The notes under the pieces were generated by a model. It was given only the letters and a program-made list of their open reading frames with translations. It searched no databases and was not told where the DNA came from. A stretch of 14,534 nt of DNA from Acidimicrobiia bacterium (GTDB taxonomy: Bacteria > Actinomycetota > Acidimicrobiia > IMCC26256 > JACDBD01): positions 1 through 14,534 of the forward strand of contig JAPSGP010000034.1 in NCBI GenBank assembly GCA_031177445.1, given 5' to 3'. Position numbers and translations under genes: made by a program. Positions 7,468 through 14,534 of this stretch are shown here, in pieces. The stretch's first letter is position 1. Each line of letters starts with the position of its first letter.

Positions 7468-8403
7468 ATGACCGATGGCGTGGGAGACGTGGAACCCGAG
7501 ATGCGTGAACGCTGGCAGGACGTCGACGACTTCCATCTGCACGTCGTCGGTTGGGGCGACGGCACTCTGCCCGTGCTCCTCCTGCACGGTCTCGGTGGGA
7601 ACACGGTGAGCTGGGAGCCGGTCGGCCCGCTGCTCGCGGCGCGACTCGACGCGTCGGTCACCGCGATCGACCTGCCGGGCTACGGGCTCACGCGACTACC
7701 GCGTGGATCCCGCGCCGACTTCGCGACCCACAGCCGCGTCCTCGACGCGGTGCTCGAGCACCTCGGGCCCGCGGTCGTCGTCGGCAACTCGATGGGCGGC
7801 TCGCTGGCGATCGGGCTCGCTGCCCGCCACCCCGAGCTCGTCCGCGCGCTCGTGCTGGTCGATCCCGCCCAACCGCTCGGGCCCGGCCAGCACCCGCATT
7901 GGGCCGCGGTGGTGCGCATGGCGCCGTGCATGATCCCGCCCCTAGGCCGGGTGGTCATTCACACCCGCGCGCAGGTGCTCGGCCCCCAGCGGCTCGTCGA
8001 CGACACGCTCGCCACCACGCTCGTCGACGCGTCGCGCTGCGCCTCCGCGCTGCGGGAGCGCCTGATCGCGATGGCGACGACGCGGGCGTCCTTCCCGGAG
8101 GCGAGTGGCGCGCTCGTCGATTCGACCCGGAGCCTGTTCTGGTACTTGACGCGCGACTTCGGCCGCGACCTCGGGCGTGTCCACGTGCCCACGCTCCTCG
8201 TCCACGGGGAGAACGACCGCCTGGTGGCGGTGGCGGCATCGCGTGCCCTCGCGACCCAACAACCCGGGTTCCGGCTCGAGATCATCGACAACTGCGGGCA
8301 CACGCCCCAGCTCGAGTGCCCCGATCGATTCGTGGACCTCGTGGCGTCGTGGGCGCCGGACGCGCTCGCGGCGCCTGCGCCCGCGGTCGAGACCCCGGGC
8401 TGA
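7468..8403 (+). CDS. Alpha/beta hydrolase with intact catalytic triad
   Basis: A 311-residue alpha/beta hydrolase_1-type enzyme, probably cytoplasmic since no signal peptide is seen. It shows the HGLGG oxyanion loop (40-44), AIDLPGYG (66-73), the nucleophile elbow VGNSMGGSLA (105-114, Ser108), HGENDRLV (246-253, Asp250) and NCGHTPQLE (275-283, His278), a complete Ser-Asp-His triad. A helical cap lies at about 135-235. The family includes esterases, lipases, C-C hydrolases and haloperoxidase-like proteins, and the substrate cannot be told. Start choice is uncertain: GTG 7450, ATG 7468 and ATG 7501 are all in frame and the conserved domain begins near residue 14. It heads the plus-strand run, and its stop is 4 bp before the AAA+ ATPase start, implying co-transcription with the SBP/vWA/PspA set. 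Contrast the hydrolase-like lipoprotein at 5235-6422, which lacks the triad. Confidence 0.88.
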   Translation: MTDGVGDVEPEMRERWQDVDDFHLHVVGWGDGTLPVLLLHGLGGNTVSWEPVGPLLAARLDASVTAIDLPGYGLTRLPRGSRADFATHSRVLDAVLEHLGPAVVVGNSMGGSLAIGLAARHPELVRALVLVDPAQPLGPGQHPHWAAVVRMAPCMIPPLGRVVIHTRAQVLGPQRLVDDTLATTLVDASRCASALRERLIAMATTRASFPEASGALVDSTRSLFWYLTRDFGRDLGRVHVPTLLVHGENDRLVAVAASRALATQQPGFRLEIIDNCGHTPQLECPDRFVDLVASWAPDALAAPAPAVETPG

Positions 8404-8407
8404 GCCC

Positions 8408-9820
8408 ATGTCGGGCCCCGTCAACCTGTTGCTCGAGCCCGTCTGGCAGTTCGTCGGCGAGGTGACCGATATCGTCGGCGATCTGCGCCGCCGGATCGAC
8501 GCCCGAGTCGTCGGCGGAACGGCAACGGACGACGCGGTCGAGCGCGACGCCGCGCTCGAGTCGCAGGCCATCGCCGCGTCGGTGATCTCGAGCGACGGGA
8601 ACTACAGCGACAGCGAGCTGCGCGCGTACGCCTTGGCGTTCGCACCGTGGTTCGACTCGCTCCAATCGATGCCGCTCGAGCAGCTCCGGAACGGCGACGC
8701 CATCCGGCAGCACCGGGCGTGGCCGATCACGCCGTCGCCGCTGTTCGAGACCATCGTGACCGCGGACATTCGGAACGGCACTGCCAACGGCTGGCGCTAC
8801 TACCAGGCGGCGCTCCGCGTCGCGCACGCCGCCGCCGCGCTCGCGGACGTGCCGACGCGCGGGAAGCTGCTCGCCGTCGACACCTTCCGCAGCATGATGC
8901 TGCGGCGCCTGGCGGTGGCGAGGATCGAGCGCCCGCCCGACATGCCCCGAGGCGTGGGCGAGCCCGCGGCGATCGAACCTCGGCGGGCGCCGGGCCGCCC
9001 GCTCGAGGAGCTGCTGGCCGAGCTGGACGCGCTCGTCGGCCTGACCTCGGTGAAGACCGAGGTGCGGTTGCTCACGAACCTCATCCGGATCGAGAACCTG
9101 CGCCGGGAGCGCAAGCTGCCCGTGGTCGACCAGAGCCGGCACCTCGTCTTCGTCGGCAACCCCGGGACCGGCAAGACCACCGTGGCGCGGCTGCTCGCCC
9201 AGATCCTCCACACCCTGGGGGTGGTATCGAAGGGCCAGCTGGTCGAGACCGACCGCTCGGGCCTGGTAGCGGGATACGTCGGCCAGACCGCGCCCAAGGT
9301 GAACGAGGTCGCCGGCGGCGCCCTGGGCGGCGTGTTGTTCATCGACGAGGCCTACGCGCTGGCGCACGGTGGCGAGCACGACTTCGGGATGGAGGCCATC
9401 GCCACGCTGCTCAAGCAGATGGAGGACCACCGCGACGACTTGGTGGTGATCGTGGCCGGCTACCCCGCTCCGATGGCGGAGTTCCTCGACGCCAACCCGG
9501 GGCTGCGCTCCCGCTTTCCCAAGACGCTCGCGTTCCCCGACTACACCGACGACGAGATGGTCGCGATCTTCGAGTCGATCGGGAGGTCGAACCACTACCA
9601 GCTCGACGAGAAGGCTCGTGAGCGACTGCGGGCCTGGCTAGCCGCGCAGCCCCGCGGCCCGAGCTTCGGAAACGCTCGCCTGGTGCGCAACGCGTTCGAG
9701 CTGGCGATCACGATGCAGGCCAGCCGGTTGGTCGAGCTCGACCACCCGACCGACGAGCAGCTGGTCACGCTGGTCGCGGCCGACCTCCCCGACCTTCCGG
9801 GAGCTGACCTCCCCACGTAA
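8408..9820 (+). CDS. CbxX/CfxQ-type AAA+ ATPase with TerB-like N-terminal region
   Basis: A 470-residue cytoplasmic AAA+ protein. The C-terminal ~260 residues are CbxX/CfxQ-type (the group with the Rubisco activase CbbX and ESX protein EccA). They carry GLTSVKTEV before Walker A, GNPGTGKTT (250-258), a pore-loop-like AGYVGQT (288-294), Walker B VLFIDEAYAL (309-318), sensor-1 region VIVAGY (347-352), arginine-finger segment NPGLRSRF (363-370) and sensor-2 GNARLVRN (421-428). ATPase and threading activity are therefore likely. Residues ~45-170 are helical, with SVISSDGNYSDSELRAY (58-74) resembling the acidic DG...E motif of TerB-like domains; this is a suggestion, not a firm match. No Rubisco or ESX gene is nearby, so a protein-remodelling role for the downstream SBP/vWA/PspA proteins is the better guess. 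ATG 8408 follows the hydrolase stop by 4 bp; the frame further upstream only overlaps that gene. Confidence 0.9.
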   Translation: MSGPVNLLLEPVWQFVGEVTDIVGDLRRRIDARVVGGTATDDAVERDAALESQAIAASVISSDGNYSDSELRAYALAFAPWFDSLQSMPLEQLRNGDAIRQHRAWPITPSPLFETIVTADIRNGTANGWRYYQAALRVAHAAAALADVPTRGKLLAVDTFRSMMLRRLAVARIERPPDMPRGVGEPAAIEPRRAPGRPLEELLAELDALVGLTSVKTEVRLLTNLIRIENLRRERKLPVVDQSRHLVFVGNPGTGKTTVARLLAQILHTLGVVSKGQLVETDRSGLVAGYVGQTAPKVNEVAGGALGGVLFIDEAYALAHGGEHDFGMEAIATLLKQMEDHRDDLVVIVAGYPAPMAEFLDANPGLRSRFPKTLAFPDYTDDEMVAIFESIGRSNHYQLDEKARERLRAWLAAQPRGPSFGNARLVRNAFELAITMQASRLVELDHPTDEQLVTLVAADLPDLPGADLPT

Positions 9821-9829
9821 CCTCCGCCC

Positions 9830-10897
9830 ATGCGGCGGCTGGGGGCGGCGGTGGTTGCGGTCCTCATGGTCGTGGTCGCGCTGTGGGTGCGGGGGCGGAT
9901 CGACGACGGCGGCGGCGGGAACGGCTCGAGCGGCGACGGTGTCCTGCGGGTGCGGTGCGCTACCGAGCTCGCCGAGGTGTGCAACCAGGTCGGCGCCGAG
10001 CTCGACGACGTCGAGTTCAGCACCGCGTCGGCCGGCGCAACCGCCGCCGAGCTCGCGCGGCTCCCGGACGCACGGCGCGAAGAGAGTGGCTTCGACGCCT
10101 GGCTCGTGCCCGAGCCGTGGCCCGAGATCGTCGATGTGCGCCGGGGCGTGAACGGGCTCGAGCCCGTCTTCGAGACTCCGACGGATCCCATCGCTCGCTC
10201 GCCGCTGGCGCTCGTCGTGCGCACCGATCGCAGACCGGTGCTCGAGGCCACCGCCGAGTGCGGGGGGGCGGTGACATGGCGGTGCGTCGGCGAGGTCGCG
10301 GGACGGTCGTGGGACGCCGTCGGCGGAGAGGCACAGTGGGGTCGGGTCCGGCCCGGCCACGGCAACCCCACCGAGAGCGCGGTCGGCCTGCTCGTGCTCA
10401 GCCAGGCGACCACCGGGTTCTTCGAGGGCGCTGAGCAGTACACGCGCTTCGACCTCGAGGACAACCTCGACTACGGCGACTGGCTCAGCGACCTGGAACA
10501 GTCGATCCCGGGTTTCGGGTCGCCGTTCGCCGAGATGCTGCAGCAGCTGCCGACGGCCGCGTTCGACGTCGTGGGTACCACCGAGGCCGAGGCCGGGCCC
10601 GCGCTCGCCCGTGCCGCACGCGACCGCCGACGGCAGCTGACCCTCCTCTACCCTGAGCCGGTGGTCACGGCGGATGTGGTGCTGGCACCCGCGATCGGGG
10701 CCGACCGTGAAGCCGTTGACGAGCTCGCCGGCGGCGACGAGCTGCGAACTGCTCTCGCCGAGCACGGCTGGCGCGTCCCGGGCGAACCGCGGGCGAAAGG
10801 GGTCGGCACCACGCCGGCGCTGCGAGCACGCAACGGGTTGCCCGACGATCCGGGCGCGCTGGTCGCGTTGCAGGACGTCTGGAACGGAACCCGATGA
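9830..10897 (+). CDS. Membrane-anchored substrate-binding-fold protein (stand-alone SBP domain)
   Basis: A 355-residue protein starting MRRLG, followed by a single hydrophobic segment (about 5-20) with no lipobox, so it is probably an N-terminally anchored extracytoplasmic protein. After a Gly/Ser-rich linker (27-37), the rest looks like a bacterial extracellular solute-binding (SBP_bac_11-like) domain: TASAGATAAELARL, GFDAWLVPEPW (88-98), SPLALVVRTD, and a binding-cleft-like GHGNPTESAVGLLVL (176-190). Four cysteines at 43/51 and 144/152 could form two disulfides. Its C-terminal part (YPEPV, EHGWRVPGE, RARNGLPDDPG, LQDVW) parallels the SBP half of the next protein, ending just where that protein's vWA domain begins. 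It starts 9 bp after the AAA+ gene and overlaps the next gene by 4 bp (ATGA), indicating translational coupling. The ligand is unknown and no ABC permease is nearby. Confidence 0.8.
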   Translation: MRRLGAAVVAVLMVVVALWVRGRIDDGGGGNGSSGDGVLRVRCATELAEVCNQVGAELDDVEFSTASAGATAAELARLPDARREESGFDAWLVPEPWPEIVDVRRGVNGLEPVFETPTDPIARSPLALVVRTDRRPVLEATAECGGAVTWRCVGEVAGRSWDAVGGEAQWGRVRPGHGNPTESAVGLLVLSQATTGFFEGAEQYTRFDLEDNLDYGDWLSDLEQSIPGFGSPFAEMLQQLPTAAFDVVGTTEAEAGPALARAARDRRRQLTLLYPEPVVTADVVLAPAIGADREAVDELAGGDELRTALAEHGWRVPGEPRAKGVGTTPALRARNGLPDDPGALVALQDVWNGTR

Positions 10898-12690
10898 AGC
10901 GGCTCGCGGCGATCGCGGTCACGCTGGTCGCCGGCAGCGTCGTGGCTGCGACCGGCGCCGCTCCCGGCGGAGCACAGGTCGCCGACCCCGGTGACTGCAT
11001 CCCGGTCGACATGGCGGTCTCGCCCGAGAAGGTCGACCTGCTCACCAACCTCGCCGCTCGCTTCAACGACTCCGACCGGGCCGAGGTGGGCGGCGAATGC
11101 GTCTTCGTGCGGGTGCAGCGCAAGGCGTCGGGCGAAGGCGCTTCGCTCCTCGTAGGCGGCTGGCAGCGGCCGCGTGTCAACGGGCCCAAGCCGGTGGTGT
11201 GGTCGCCGGCGTCGAGCGCGTGGGGCCAGGTAGTGAACCAGCGCCGCACCGACCGCAACCGGTCGGCCTTCGTGCCCGAGGGCACGCCGTTCATGCTCAC
11301 GCCGCTCGTGATCGCGATGCCGGAGCCGATGGCGGAGGCGCTCGGCTACCCGGAGACGCCGATCGGGTTCGCCGACATCCTCGCCCTCGCCCGTGACCCC
11401 GCCGGCTGGGGCGCATTCGGCCATCCCGAGTGGGGCCCGTTCCGGCTGGGGAAGACCAACCCCAACTTCTCCACCAGCGCGTTGCACGCGACCATCGCGC
11501 AGTACTACGCCGCCGCCGGCAAGACGAGCGGGCTCACGCTCGAGGACCTGAACCGACCGGAGGTGCAGGACTTCGCCCGCGGGGTGGAGTCGGCGGTCGT
11601 GCACTACGGCGACACGACGCTCACGTTCCTCAACAACCTCTACCGTGCCGACGCGCGCGGCACCGCGCTCGGCTACGTGTCGGCGGTGGCCGTCGAGGAG
11701 AAGTCGGTCATCGATTACAACCGGGGCAACCCCGACGGCATCCTCGACCCGGGCGAGAAGCCGAAGCCGCCTCGCGTCCCGCTGGTTGCGATCTATCCGA
11801 AGGAGGGCACGCTCTTCTCGGACAACCCGTTCTTCGTCCTCGACGCGCCGTGGGTCACAGCGAAGGAGAAGCAGGGCGCGGTGGAGTTCCAGGCGTTCGT
11901 GCGCGAGCGGCGCAACCAGCAGCGGGTGCTGAAGTTCGGGTTCCGCCCTGGCAACCCTCAGGTTGCGATCGGCGCGCCGATCTCGGCTCGCAACGGTGTC
12001 GATCCCGACCAGCCCCAGACCACGCTGGAACAGCCGGCGCCGCCGGTGATGGTGGGGCTCATCGACCAGTGGGGCGAGAACCGCAAGGCGGCACGGGTGC
12101 TCATGGCCATCGACGTCTCCGGTTCGATGGGTGATCCGGCAGGCGACGAGACCGACGACACCAAGCTCGACGTCGCCAAGCGGGCGGCCGTCGACGCGCT
12201 CGACGAGTTCAAGCCCGAGGACGAGGTGGGGTTGTGGATCTTCTCGACCGGGATCAGCCCGACGGAGCCCACCGACTACCTCGAGCTCGTCGACGTCGCT
12301 CCCATCGGTGCCCAGCGCGAGCAGATCGCGTCCAAGATCCGCGACCTGATCCCGACCCAGGGCACCCCGCTCTACACGGTGACCAAGGCGGCCCACGACG
12401 AGATGCTGCAGACCTTCGACTCGGAGCGGATCAACGCGGTGATCCTGCTCACCGACGGCCGCAACGAGGACGAGCGCAACACCGACCTCCAAGCCCTGCT
12501 GCGTACGCTCCGAAGTCGCAACGAGGGCCAAGTGGAACGGCCGGTGCGCATCTTCCCGATCGCCTACGGCGCAGACGCCGACCTCGCGACGCTGAAGCGC
12601 ATCGCCGAGGCCACCAACGCCGCCGTCTACAACGCCTCCGACCCGCTGACGATCAACAAGGTCTTCCTCGCCGTCGTCAGCAACTTCTGA
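10894..12690 (+). CDS. Secreted substrate-binding–von Willebrand factor A fusion protein
   Basis: A 598-residue exported protein. Residues 1-29 form a Sec signal peptide (MKRLAAIAVT..., small residues near GGAQVA), with no lipobox and no C-terminal membrane segment. Residues ~35-395 are an SBP_bac_11-like domain, with PVVWSPASSAW (100-110), FRLGKTNPNFSTSALHATIA (183-202), VAIYPKEGTLFSDNPFFVLD (298-317) and GFRPGNPQVA. A von Willebrand A domain follows at ~400-598 with a complete MIDAS: DVSGSMG (407-413), Thr491 in QGTPLY and Asp521 in LLTDGRNED. The vWA domain should bind a divalent cation and a protein partner. Fusions of this type are common in actinobacteria but their function is unknown. 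The start overlaps the upstream stop (ATGA), so SBP and SBP-vWA are probably made together. Cys35 and Cys69 may pair as a disulfide. Confidence 0.9.
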   Translation: MKRLAAIAVTLVAGSVVAATGAAPGGAQVADPGDCIPVDMAVSPEKVDLLTNLAARFNDSDRAEVGGECVFVRVQRKASGEGASLLVGGWQRPRVNGPKPVVWSPASSAWGQVVNQRRTDRNRSAFVPEGTPFMLTPLVIAMPEPMAEALGYPETPIGFADILALARDPAGWGAFGHPEWGPFRLGKTNPNFSTSALHATIAQYYAAAGKTSGLTLEDLNRPEVQDFARGVESAVVHYGDTTLTFLNNLYRADARGTALGYVSAVAVEEKSVIDYNRGNPDGILDPGEKPKPPRVPLVAIYPKEGTLFSDNPFFVLDAPWVTAKEKQGAVEFQAFVRERRNQQRVLKFGFRPGNPQVAIGAPISARNGVDPDQPQTTLEQPAPPVMVGLIDQWGENRKAARVLMAIDVSGSMGDPAGDETDDTKLDVAKRAAVDALDEFKPEDEVGLWIFSTGISPTEPTDYLELVDVAPIGAQREQIASKIRDLIPTQGTPLYTVTKAAHDEMLQTFDSERINAVILLTDGRNEDERNTDLQALLRTLRSRNEGQVERPVRIFPIAYGADADLATLKRIAEATNAAVYNASDPLTINKVFLAVVSNF

Positions 12691-12731
12691 TGCGCTCATC
12701 ACACGGAAGAGTTCCGGTCCCTGAACGCATC

Positions 12732-12739
12732 GAGGGGGT
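12732..12739 (+). promoter_or_regulatory. Ribosome binding site for the GTG start at 12743
   Basis: GAGGGGGT, with GAGG ending 7 nt before GTG 12743, is the clearest Shine-Dalgarno in the plus-strand run. It supports the GTG as the true start. Confidence 0.6.
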
Positions 12740-12742
12740 GAC

Positions 12743-13513
12743 GTGGGCGCGATAGACAAGCTGCCGGAGCACCTGAAGTCGCGGAAGACGGCGGAGGCGG
12801 TCACGGCGCCGTCGGCGCTGCTGCTCGCGGGGGCGGGGACGTCGGTTGCGATCCTGGCCGGGGCCGCGCTGCCGATCGCCCTGGTGGTGGGCGCGGTCGC
12901 CTGGGCGGCTCGCGTCGCCTTCGGGCTGCCGCGCAAGCCCCGAGGCGAGCGGATCGAGCTCGCCGGCCTGACCGAGCCCTGGCAGTCGTACGTCCGGGAC
13001 GCCCTCCAGGCGCAGCAGCGCTACCGGCGCGCGCTTGCCGGCGCGCAACCGGGCCCACTCCAGGACCGACTGGGCGAGATCGGCGCCCGCATCGACGCCG
13101 GCGTGTTCGAGTGCTACCGCATCGCCCGCCGGGCCGCGGCGCTGGCGGGCGCGATCTGGAACCTCGATCTCGACTCCGCCCGGGTTGAGCTCGTGGCCGC
13201 CCGGCAGGCGCCCGGCGAGGCCGACGACACCCGCCGGCGCACGATCGAGGCGCTGCAGGCCCAGGTCGACTCGGGCGACCGGCTCGTACGCGTCGCCGAG
13301 GACGCCAAGGCCCGGCTGGGCTTGCTCAACGCCCGGCTCGACGAGGCGGTGGCGCGCGCGGTCGAGCTCTCGCTGCGGGCCGACGACGTCGCCGCACTCG
13401 GCGGTCTCGGCACCGACGTCGACGCGCTGGTGGGCGAGATGGAGTCGCTGCGGGTGGCCCTCGACGAGGCCGGCGGTGTGGCCCGGGGAGCGACCGCGAC
13501 CGACACGGCGTAG
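12743..13513 (+). CDS. Membrane-anchored helical/coiled-coil protein of unknown function
   Basis: A 256-residue protein that I cannot assign to a named family. The start is GTG, supported by a GAGGGGG Shine-Dalgarno 7 nt upstream. Residues ~22-60 are strongly hydrophobic (PSALLLAGAG, SVAILAGAALPIALVVGAVAW) and could form one long or two short membrane helices in a hairpin. They are followed by a basic FGLPRKPRGER, which suggests the rest faces the cytoplasm. Residues ~75-250 are almost entirely Ala/Leu/Arg/Glu helices with coiled-coil character. The topology of a short membrane hairpin plus helical domain resembles XpaC-type proteins found with TelA and PspA genes, but this is only a resemblance. 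It lies 52 bp after the SBP-vWA gene and 110 bp before pspA, so it could dock PspA or the AAA+ protein at the membrane. Confidence 0.7.
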   Translation: MGAIDKLPEHLKSRKTAEAVTAPSALLLAGAGTSVAILAGAALPIALVVGAVAWAARVAFGLPRKPRGERIELAGLTEPWQSYVRDALQAQQRYRRALAGAQPGPLQDRLGEIGARIDAGVFECYRIARRAAALAGAIWNLDLDSARVELVAARQAPGEADDTRRRTIEALQAQVDSGDRLVRVAEDAKARLGLLNARLDEAVARAVELSLRADDVAALGGLGTDVDALVGEMESLRVALDEAGGVARGATATDTA

Positions 13514-13534
13514 GATCGCGTCCTCAAGTGGCCA

Positions 13535-13563
13535 CCCCACCGGAAGCAGAGCTTCCGGCGGGG
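13535..13563 (+). terminator. Strong hairpin between the membrane protein and PspA genes (terminator or attenuator-like)
   Basis: The arms CCGGAAGC and GCTTCCGG form a perfect 8-bp stem around an AGA loop. After one A-C mismatch a further CCCC/GGGG pairing extends it. No T-run follows, so it is not a classical intrinsic terminator. It may partly terminate, stabilise a processed mRNA end, or regulate pspA, whose ATG is about 60 nt downstream. Confidence 0.5.
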
Positions 13564-13609
13564 GCCCCGGCCTTCGCGCAGCTTGTTGTTCTGTGCGACT
13601 GGCCCGCAT

Positions 13610-13614
13610 GGAGG
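13610..13614 (+). promoter_or_regulatory. Ribosome binding site for pspA-like start at 13624
   Basis: GGAGG ends 9 nt before ATG 13624. It supports this start over the upstream in-frame GTG at 13528, whose extra residues do not look like PspA sequence. Confidence 0.65.
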
Positions 13615-13623
13615 ACCAGTCAG

Positions 13624-14451
13624 ATGTGGAAAGCGATCAAGCGCTGGTGGAAGTACCTGGGGGCCAAGCTCTCGGGCAAGCTCGAGGAGTCGGCCGACCC
13701 CAAGGTCCAGCTCGAGCAGGCGATCGCCGAGGCCCAGGAACAGCACCGCAAGCTCACGGAGCAGGCGGCGAACGTCATCGCCAACCAGAAGCAGACCCAG
13801 ATGCGACTCGAGCGGTCGGTCGAGGAGTACGAGAAGGCGAACGCGTCGGCTCGCCAGGCGCTCCTCCTCGCCGACGAGGCGACCCGCGACGGGCGCGGCG
13901 AGAAGGCGCAGAACTACACGCAAGCGGCCGAGACGTTCGCGACCCGCATCATCTCGCTGGAGAAGGAGGTCGCCGACCTCAAGCTGCAGCTCCAGCAGAC
14001 CACGCAGGCGGCGGCCCAGGCCAAGCAGGCGGTCCAGCAGAACTCCACCGCGCTGCAGAAGAAGCTGACCGAGCGTCAGAAGCTCCTGAGCCAGCTCGAC
14101 CAGGCGAAGATGCAGGAGCAGATGAACAAAGCGATGGCGCAGCTGTCGGCCACCGTCGGCGAGGACGTGCCGACGTTCGAGCAGGTGCGGGAGAAGATCG
14201 AGCGCCGCCTCGCCAAGGCCCAGAGCATGGGCGAGCTCGCGTCCACCACCGTCGACACCCACATGCTCGAGGTCGAGCAGGCCCAGGCCAACGCCGAGGC
14301 CCAGGCCCGGCTGAGCGAGCTGCGATCCGAGCTCGGCCTCGCTACTCCGGCCGAGGAGGCGCCCGCGCCCGCCGAGCAGCCGGCGCCGGCGCCGGCGCCG
14401 GCGGAGCAGCCCGCCCCCGCCGAAGCGCCGGCAGAGAAGCCCTCGCCTTAG
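13624..14451 (+). CDS. PspA/IM30 (Vipp1) family protein with Ala/Pro/Glu tail
   Basis: A 275-residue protein of the PspA/IM30 family, which binds stressed inner-membrane patches and forms ESCRT-III-like oligomers. The N-terminal MWKAIKRWWKYLGAKLSG (1-18) is a basic amphipathic helix of the membrane-inserting kind. ADPKVQLEQAIAEAQ (24-38) matches the start of the family's long hairpin, which continues as heptad-rich Gln/Glu/Lys/Ala coiled coil to about residue 175. VPTFEQVREKIERRLAKAQ (182-200) is the conserved later helix. Residues ~241-275 are a disordered Pro/Ala/Glu tail unusual for classical PspA. A GGAGG site 9 nt upstream fixes the start at 13624. The 110-bp gap and hairpin upstream suggest its own or attenuated expression. 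Its position after SBP/vWA and AAA+ genes suggests an envelope-stress role; classical partners PspB, PspC and PspF are not seen here. Confidence 0.92.
   Translation: MWKAIKRWWKYLGAKLSGKLEESADPKVQLEQAIAEAQEQHRKLTEQAANVIANQKQTQMRLERSVEEYEKANASARQALLLADEATRDGRGEKAQNYTQAAETFATRIISLEKEVADLKLQLQQTTQAAAQAKQAVQQNSTALQKKLTERQKLLSQLDQAKMQEQMNKAMAQLSATVGEDVPTFEQVREKIERRLAKAQSMGELASTTVDTHMLEVEQAQANAEAQARLSELRSELGLATPAEEAPAPAEQPAPAPAPAEQPAPAEAPAEKPSP
14379..14403 (+). repeat. Four tandem GCCGGC units inside the pspA-like tail
   Basis: Four consecutive GCCGGC hexamers plus one G encode part of the Ala-Pro-rich tail of the PspA-like protein. Such a perfect GC repeat can change copy number by slippage while staying in frame. 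Confidence 0.6.
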
Positions 14452-14460
14452 CCCCTCGTC

Positions 14461-14534
14461 GTGGCGAGCCCGTACCGCGGTCGAGCCGAGTGGGCCGCCA
14501 GCGGGTCGACGGTTCTCGAGATCGACGATCTGGA
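14461..14534 (+). CDS. Start of a further gene, truncated by the right edge
   Basis: A GTG at 14461, 9 bp after the pspA-like stop, opens a frame that stays open to the window end (24 codons, beginning ASPYRGRAEWAASG after the start). The same strand and short gap suggest it continues the operon. No Shine-Dalgarno is evident and the fragment is too short to identify; a coincidental open frame is possible. Confidence 0.35.
   Translation, partial: MASPYRGRAEWAASGSTVLEIDDL

Noticed and set aside
8408..9820. AAA+ protein as ESX/type VII component EccA or Rubisco activase CbbX
   Set aside because: No other Ecc, EsxA-like, PE/PPE or Rubisco gene is in the window. The N-terminal part lacks EccA-like TPR repeats, and the protein is much longer than CbbX.
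12704..12716. Small inverted repeat CGGAA-GAG-TTCCG in the gap before the membrane-protein gene
   Set aside because: The stem is only 5 bp and there is no T-run. It shares CGGAAG with the hairpin at 13535-13563, but this is too short to claim a common element.
10648..12936. A very long open frame (about 760 codons) on the minus strand opposite the SBP and SBP-vWA genes
   Set aside because: It is low-complexity, rich in Arg/Val/Gly/His, with no recognisable domain. Long antisense frames are expected in GC-rich DNA, and both plus-strand genes have clear domains.

Overview
The window is very GC-rich, with tightly packed genes, several GTG starts and long spurious open frames opposite real genes. 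It also carries typical actinobacterial families: a GlpD/AGPS-like/glycerol-kinase-like set, a UfaA1/Cfa-type methyltransferase, a Thr/Pro-rich lipoprotein and a substrate-binding–vWA fusion. This suggests a high-GC actinobacterium, possibly of the Acidimicrobiia; that placement is inferred from gene style, not from a marker gene.

Region 1 (1-5224, + strand) is a glycerol-phosphate/lipid operon with gaps of 10-24 bp. It holds the C-terminal part of an aerobic glycerol-3-phosphate dehydrogenase (GlpD), an FAD oxidase of the alkyl-DHAP synthase type, an FGGY kinase resembling glycerol kinase but with altered glycerol-contact residues, and a cyclopropane-fatty-acid synthase-type methyltransferase. 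Together they could link glycerol or a related polyol to (dihydroxyacetone-)phosphate and membrane-lipid modification, possibly ether-lipid synthesis.

Region 2 (5235-7399, - strand) is a convergent pair. One gene encodes a lipocalin-like protein with a GERDHSWGQRDW signature. The other encodes a lipoprotein whose alpha/beta-hydrolase-like domain has glycine where the catalytic serine should be.

Region 3 (7468 to the right edge, + strand) starts divergently from region 2. It holds an alpha/beta hydrolase with an intact triad, a CbxX-type AAA+ ATPase with a TerB-like N-terminal part, a membrane-anchored substrate-binding-fold protein, a secreted substrate-binding–vWA fusion whose N-terminal half is a paralog of the preceding protein, a membrane-anchored helical protein, a PspA/IM30 homolog, and the start of one more gene. 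The first four are separated by 4 bp, 9 bp and a 4-bp overlap. This resembles envelope-stress neighbourhoods of the Ter/TelA/PspA kind and is the best candidate for an uncharacterised system here: extracellular sensing by SBP/vWA proteins, with an AAA+ remodeller and PspA on the cytoplasmic side. No RNA genes, CRISPR arrays or insertion sequences were seen.
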